NCBI GenBank assembly: GCA_945867875.1
Contig: CAMBJF010000093.1
Span: 1 to 8,587, forward strand
Reading direction: 5' to 3'
DNA from: an uncultured Ruminococcus sp.
GTDB lineage: Bacteria; Bacillota; Clostridia; Oscillospirales; Ruminococcaceae
Length of the DNA: 8,587 bases
The position numbers and the translations under genes were made by a program. Each line of letters opens with the position of its first letter. Position 1 is the stretch's first letter. The notes under the pieces were generated by a model, which was given only the letters and a program-made list of their open reading frames with translations, did not search any database and was not told the origin of the DNA. Shown in pieces: positions 6,190 to 8,587 of the stretch.

Positions 6190-6669
6190 ATGATAAGGAT
6201 AGGTCATGGCTATGATGTTCACAAAATGGTGCCTTCAAGGCGGCTGATACTCGGCGGCGTTGAGATACCCTATTCCTTCGGACTTCTGGGACACTCCGAT
6301 GCAGATGTGCTTACCCACGCTGTAATGGACGCACTTCTCGGAGCCTGCGCAATGGGGGACATCGGTCAGCATTTCCCCGATAACGACCCCAAATGGGAGG
6401 GAGCTTACAGCATTGAGATGCTCCGATATGTAAAGGATATGCTGAAAGAAAAGGGCTTTGCGCCTTACAACATCGACTGCACTGTTATTATGCAGAACCC
6501 GAAGCTTGCCCCGTACATCGGCATTATCAGGGACACCCTTGCGGCGGCTTTGGATATGGACGTTTCATATGTTAGCGTGAAAGCCACCACCGAAGAAAAG
6601 CTGGGCTTCACAGGCTCGGGACAGGGCACTGCGGCTCACGCTGTATGCACGGTAATTGAGACCAAGTAA
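6190..6669 (+). CDS. ispF: 2-C-methyl-D-erythritol 2,4-cyclodiphosphate synthase
   Basis: IspF cyclises CDP-methylerythritol 2-phosphate to MEcPP with release of CMP, the fifth MEP step, working as a trimer. The 159-residue protein has the usual length and signatures: IGHGYDVHK with metal ligands Asp9 and His11, LGHSDADVLTHAVMDALLGA with His35-Ser36 and the third metal ligand His43, and GDIGQHFPD. Later motifs include CTVIMQNPKLAPYI, SVKATTEEKLGFTGSGQG and the closing AHAVCTVIE. All expected catalytic and metal residues are present. A GGAGGA ribosome site (6178-6183), inside the last codons of ispD, is 6 bases from the ATG. IspD and IspF are separate proteins here, unlike the fused IspDF of many alpha- and epsilonproteobacteria. 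ispE, which catalyses the step between them, is not in the window. Confidence 0.97.
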   Translation: MIRIGHGYDVHKMVPSRRLILGGVEIPYSFGLLGHSDADVLTHAVMDALLGACAMGDIGQHFPDNDPKWEGAYSIEMLRYVKDMLKEKGFAPYNIDCTVIMQNPKLAPYIGIIRDTLAAALDMDVSYVSVKATTEEKLGFTGSGQGTAAHAVCTVIETK

Positions 6670-6673
6670 GGAG
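6668..6673 (+). promoter_or_regulatory. Ribosome binding site deciding the flavin reductase-rubredoxin start
   Basis: AAGGAG overlaps the ispF stop codon and lies 6 bases from ATG 6680. It rules out the in-frame TTG at 6656, which lies inside ispF and upstream of this site. Confidence 0.85.
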
Positions 6674-6679
6674 AAAAAT

Positions 6680-7294
6680 ATGGATAAAAAATCAGTTTAC
6701 AAGCTTTCCTATGGGCTTTTCGTCCTCACAGCCTCCGAGGGGGACAAGGACAACGGCTGTATCGTGAACACGGTCATTCAGCTCACAAGCGACCCTATGC
6801 AGATAGCCGTGACGGTGAACAAGGGCAACCTTACTCACGATATGATAAAGAATACGGGAAAATTCAACGTTTCCGTTATTGACAATACCGCACCCTTTGA
6901 GTTGTTTAAGCATTTCGGCTTTCAGAGCGGCAGAGACAGTATGAAGTTCGGCACTCCCGATTCATATAAATTCGCTCCAAAATATGCGGACAATGGACTG
7001 CTTTATGTCAGCGCATATGCCAATGCGTTTATGTCGGGAAAGGTAGTCAAGGAAATTGATCTGGGCACTCACACGATGTTTGTTGCCCAAATGACAGACG
7101 GTGAGGTCCTTTCGGACAAGCCCTCTATGACATATGAATATTACCTTGCCAACGTAAAGCCACGCCCCGAGCAGAAGAAAACGGGTTGGGTGTGCAAGGT
7201 GTGCGGCTATGTTTATGAGGGAGACGTGCTTCCCGATGATTTCGTATGTCCCATTTGCAAGCACGGGGCTGCGGATTTTGAGAAAATAGGCTGA
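6680..7294 (+). CDS. Flavin reductase-like protein fused to a C-terminal rubredoxin-type domain (Hrb-like)
   Basis: A 204-residue redox protein. Residues 1-160 form an FMN-binding split-barrel domain of the flavin reductase-like family (YKLSYGLFVLTASEG, NGCIVNTVIQLTSDP, NKGNLTHDMIKNTGKFNVSVI, then HFGFQSGRD and the late SMTYEYYLANVK). After a short linker (161-168) comes a compact rubredoxin-type iron site: Cys172-x2-Cys175-GYVYEG and Cys190-x2-Cys193. Only 14 residues separate the two CxxC pairs, against about 29 in classical rubredoxin, so the site resembles the shortened one of rubrerythrin. The closest characterised design I know is the high-molecular-weight rubredoxin (Hrb) of Moorella, an electron donor to the flavodiiron protein FprA in NO/O2 detoxification. 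By analogy this one may shuttle electrons from NAD(P)H via FMN to an oxidative-stress reductase. It ends the operon, just before a strong terminator. Confidence 0.88.
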   Translation: MDKKSVYKLSYGLFVLTASEGDKDNGCIVNTVIQLTSDPMQIAVTVNKGNLTHDMIKNTGKFNVSVIDNTAPFELFKHFGFQSGRDSMKFGTPDSYKFAPKYADNGLLYVSAYANAFMSGKVVKEIDLGTHTMFVAQMTDGEVLSDKPSMTYEYYLANVKPRPEQKKTGWVCKVCGYVYEGDVLPDDFVCPICKHGAADFEKIG

Positions 7295-7297
7295 TAT

Positions 7298-7335
7298 ATC
7301 TCCCGTATGCAGTGAAATGCATACGGGAGATTTTT
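7298..7335 (+). terminator. Strong intrinsic terminator of the seven-gene operon
   Basis: ATCTCCCGTATGCA (7298-7311) pairs perfectly with TGCATACGGGAGAT (7318-7331) over 14 bp around a GTGAAA loop, followed by a run of five T (7331-7335) and a further TATTTT. It starts 4 bases after the stop codon at 7294. The minus-strand side lacks a T run, so it is directional, serving the plus-strand operon only. Confidence 0.95.
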
Positions 7336-7354
7336 GTATTTTGAACATTTTACC

Positions 7355-7384
7355 TTGACAAAGTTTCCGCAGATATGGTATAAT
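7355..7384 (+). promoter_or_regulatory. Promoter of the transglutaminase-like lipoprotein gene
   Basis: A perfect TTGACA (7355-7360) and a perfect TATAAT (7379-7384) with an 18-base spacer, plus TGG directly before the -10 as an extended -10 element. The predicted start is near 7391, about 34 bases before the GTG start codon. The promoter sits just after the operon terminator, so this gene is an independent and probably strongly expressed unit. Confidence 0.87.
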
Positions 7385-7410
7385 TAAACAAAATGGGGTA
7401 ATATCCGAAA

Positions 7411-7421
7411 AAGGCGGTGAT
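7411..7421 (+). promoter_or_regulatory. Extended Shine-Dalgarno supporting a GTG start
   Basis: AAGGCGGTGAT matches the extended anti-Shine-Dalgarno complement AAGGAGGTGAT at all but one position. GG ends 7 bases before GTG 7425. The nearby ATG at 7423 runs straight into TGA and the ATG at 7420 is out of frame, so GTG 7425 is the only sensible start. Confidence 0.8.
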
Positions 7422-7424
7422 GAT

Positions 7425-8549
7425 GTGAAAAGGAAGCTTGCTGCGGCAATTTGCGCCGCCGTTTTGCTCTGCTCCTGCGCAAAGGCAGAGGAAAATGCTG
7501 TTGCCTCGTTAACAGCCGTTACTTCTTTAACATCGGAAACCGCATTGTTCACGGAGACCGCAAGTATATCCGTGACTGAATCTGACAAGACCGACACATC
7601 AGCGGAAAAGTCCGAGACCGACACATCACCCGCTGTCGGAAGCGAAGAGACCGAATCGGAAACGGAAACCTCTCTCGAAACGGATATATCTTCCGAAGCT
7701 GCGGAGACATCAGTTCCCGAGACCGAGCAAAGCTCCGAGGTCATCACCGAGACCGAATATTCCGAGCTTCTAAGCACATCTGAGGTCACGGAATCCCCAG
7801 CCGTCACCGTCTCATCAAGCTCTGCCACCTCTGCCCAGACGGAATTGCCAAAGGCGGAGGTAGTTGTCCCGAAGATAAAAACAGGCAGCTTCACAGGCGC
7901 TAAAACTGTTTCAAATGACATTGCCTGCGCCGACATAACCTCGGCGGATATGGGCGTTATCAAGGTCACATACTCGGGTGAATGCGGAAAGGTCAAGGTG
8001 AGGATAACCAAAGGCGAGGCGGTCTATGACTATGACCTTGACCCTGCGGGAACGGTGTTCCCACTCCAGTCGGGCAGCGGAACATACAACATAAAGGTGC
8101 TCGAAAATGTTTCGGGAAAAACCTATGCTGTGGCGCTGGACGAGGATTTCAGTGCGGATATAAAAAGCGAATTCGCCCCATATCTCGTGCCCAGCCAGTA
8201 CATAAACTACAGCCAGTCCGATGACTGCGTTTACAAGGCGGCGGAGCTTTGTGCGGGCAAGAACGGCACTGTTGAGAAAGCGGCGGCGATGTTCGGATAT
8301 ATCACCAGCAATGTGAAATATGACAAGGAGCTTGCGGCAAGCGTGAAGAGCGGATATGTGCCGAATCCCGACAAGACCCTTGAAAGCGGCAAGGGCATAT
8401 GCTTTGATTACGCATCACTTTTTGCGTCCATGTGCCGTTCACAGAACATTCCTACAAAGCTTGTTATGGGCTATGTTCGGGGGAATGTTTATCACTCGTG
8501 GAACGAGATATATACCGAGGAATCGGGCTGGGTGACGGTGGATATTTTC
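7425..8549 (+). CDS. Lipoprotein with Ser/Thr/Glu-rich stalk and transglutaminase-like domain, 3' end missing
   Basis: A surface lipoprotein of which 375 residues are genomic. Residues 1-18 form a lipoprotein signal (MKRKLAAAICAAVLLCSC, lipid-attached Cys18). Residues about 20-145 are a stalk dominated by Ser, Thr and Glu, rich in ET/ES/TS pairs. Residues about 150-255 form a beta-rich region (GVIKVTYSGECGKVKVRITKG, GSGTYNIKVLENVSG). Residues about 265-375 are a transglutaminase-like (papain-fold) domain. It has Cys326 in GKGICFDYASL, His357 in YHSWNEIY and Asp373 in GWVTVDIF, the full expected triad, so it is probably a cysteine protease or peptide-bond enzyme acting on cell-wall or surface proteins. 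A GTG start follows an extended ribosome site. After codon 375 the sequence is library adapter, so the reading frame's apparent last six residues (LSLIHI) and its TGA stop are artefacts, and the true C-terminus is unknown. Confidence 0.88.
7588..7628 (+). repeat. Short in-frame direct repeat in the stalk coding region
   Basis: AGACCGACACATCA occurs at 7588-7601 and again at 7615-7628, a 27-base (nine-codon) period encoding TDTS in both copies. Related GAGACCGA words recur further along the stalk (near 7644, 7719 and 7750), as expected for a stalk that grows by local duplication. Confidence 0.6.
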
Positions 8550-8587
8550 CTGTCTCTTATACACATCTGACGCTGCCGACGATATGC
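8550..8587 (+). other. Nextera (Tn5) sequencing adapter left at the contig end
   Basis: Bases 8550-8568 are CTGTCTCTTATACACATCT, the 19-bp Tn5 mosaic end as read in Nextera adapter read-through. Bases 8569-8582, GACGCTGCCGACGA, complete the read-2-side Nextera adapter. The last five bases, TATGC, then fall where the i5 index should begin and agree with the start of the reverse complement of index S506 (ACTGCATA, from memory). This is not genomic DNA and nothing in it should be annotated biologically. Confidence 0.97.

Noticed and set aside
6962..8011. A 349-codon open frame on the minus strand
   Set aside because: It runs antisense through the rubredoxin gene, the strong terminator, the promoter and the lipoprotein stalk. 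Its Ser/Val-rich stretch is just the complement of the stalk repeats.
8550..8568. A Tn5/IS50 mosaic end, that is, a genuine transposon boundary
   Set aside because: The 19-bp mosaic end is followed directly by the Nextera read-2 adapter bases and then index-like bases, and it stops at the contig end. This is library adapter, not a transposon insertion.
1..8587. CRISPR array, tRNA or rRNA genes, insertion sequences, prophage or defence genes
   Set aside because: Reading both strands showed no regularly spaced repeats, no cloverleaf or rRNA-like segments and no transposase, integrase or defence-type domains. Almost all sequence is explained by compact housekeeping and envelope genes.

Overview
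The window looks like a piece of a Gram-positive anaerobe of the class Clostridia, most likely a gut or rumen member of the Ruminococcus/Oscillospiraceae group. This is inferred from the gene families (biotin-dependent decarboxylase/transcarboxylase subunits, the MEP isoprenoid pathway, a flavin reductase-rubredoxin fusion, a lipoprotein with a Ser/Thr/Glu-rich stalk), the strong AGGAGG-type ribosome sites and the canonical TTGACA/TATAAT promoters. No rRNA, tRNA, mobile element or CRISPR array is visible. The right-hand end is not genomic: the last 38 bases match the Nextera library adapter, so this is an untrimmed contig end, probably from a metagenome or draft genome.

Left part (1-2922, minus strand): a three-gene biotin-enzyme operon, read in the order carboxyltransferase (12S-like), biotin carrier protein (1.3S-like), pyruvate/oxaloacetate carboxyltransferase (OadA/PycB/5S-like, cut by the window edge). 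No biotin carboxylase is present, so the set fits a carboxyl-transfer or decarboxylation enzyme rather than an ATP-driven carboxylase. A sigma-A-type promoter and a leader hairpin precede it.

Middle (2923-3205): a divergent intergenic region with back-to-back promoters and several short inverted repeats.

Right-centre (3206-7294, plus strand): a tight seven-gene operon with gaps of 2 to 12 bases, ending in a very strong intrinsic terminator. It holds a double zinc-ribbon membrane protein, a 34-residue single-helix microprotein, a TPM-domain (YgcG-like) membrane protein, a 108-residue anchored protein, then ispD and ispF of the MEP pathway, and a flavin reductase-rubredoxin fusion. The first four encode a likely envelope module of unknown function; the next two make 2-C-methyl-erythritol-2,4-cyclodiphosphate for isoprenoids; the last is a redox protein.

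Right end (7295-8549): an independently transcribed lipoprotein gene with an extended -10 promoter. It has a Ser/Thr/Glu-rich stalk and a transglutaminase-like domain whose Cys-His-Asp triad is just complete when genomic sequence stops. No clearly novel system is evident. The best candidates for follow-up are the four-gene membrane module, the divergent 12S-like subunit and the adapter artefact.
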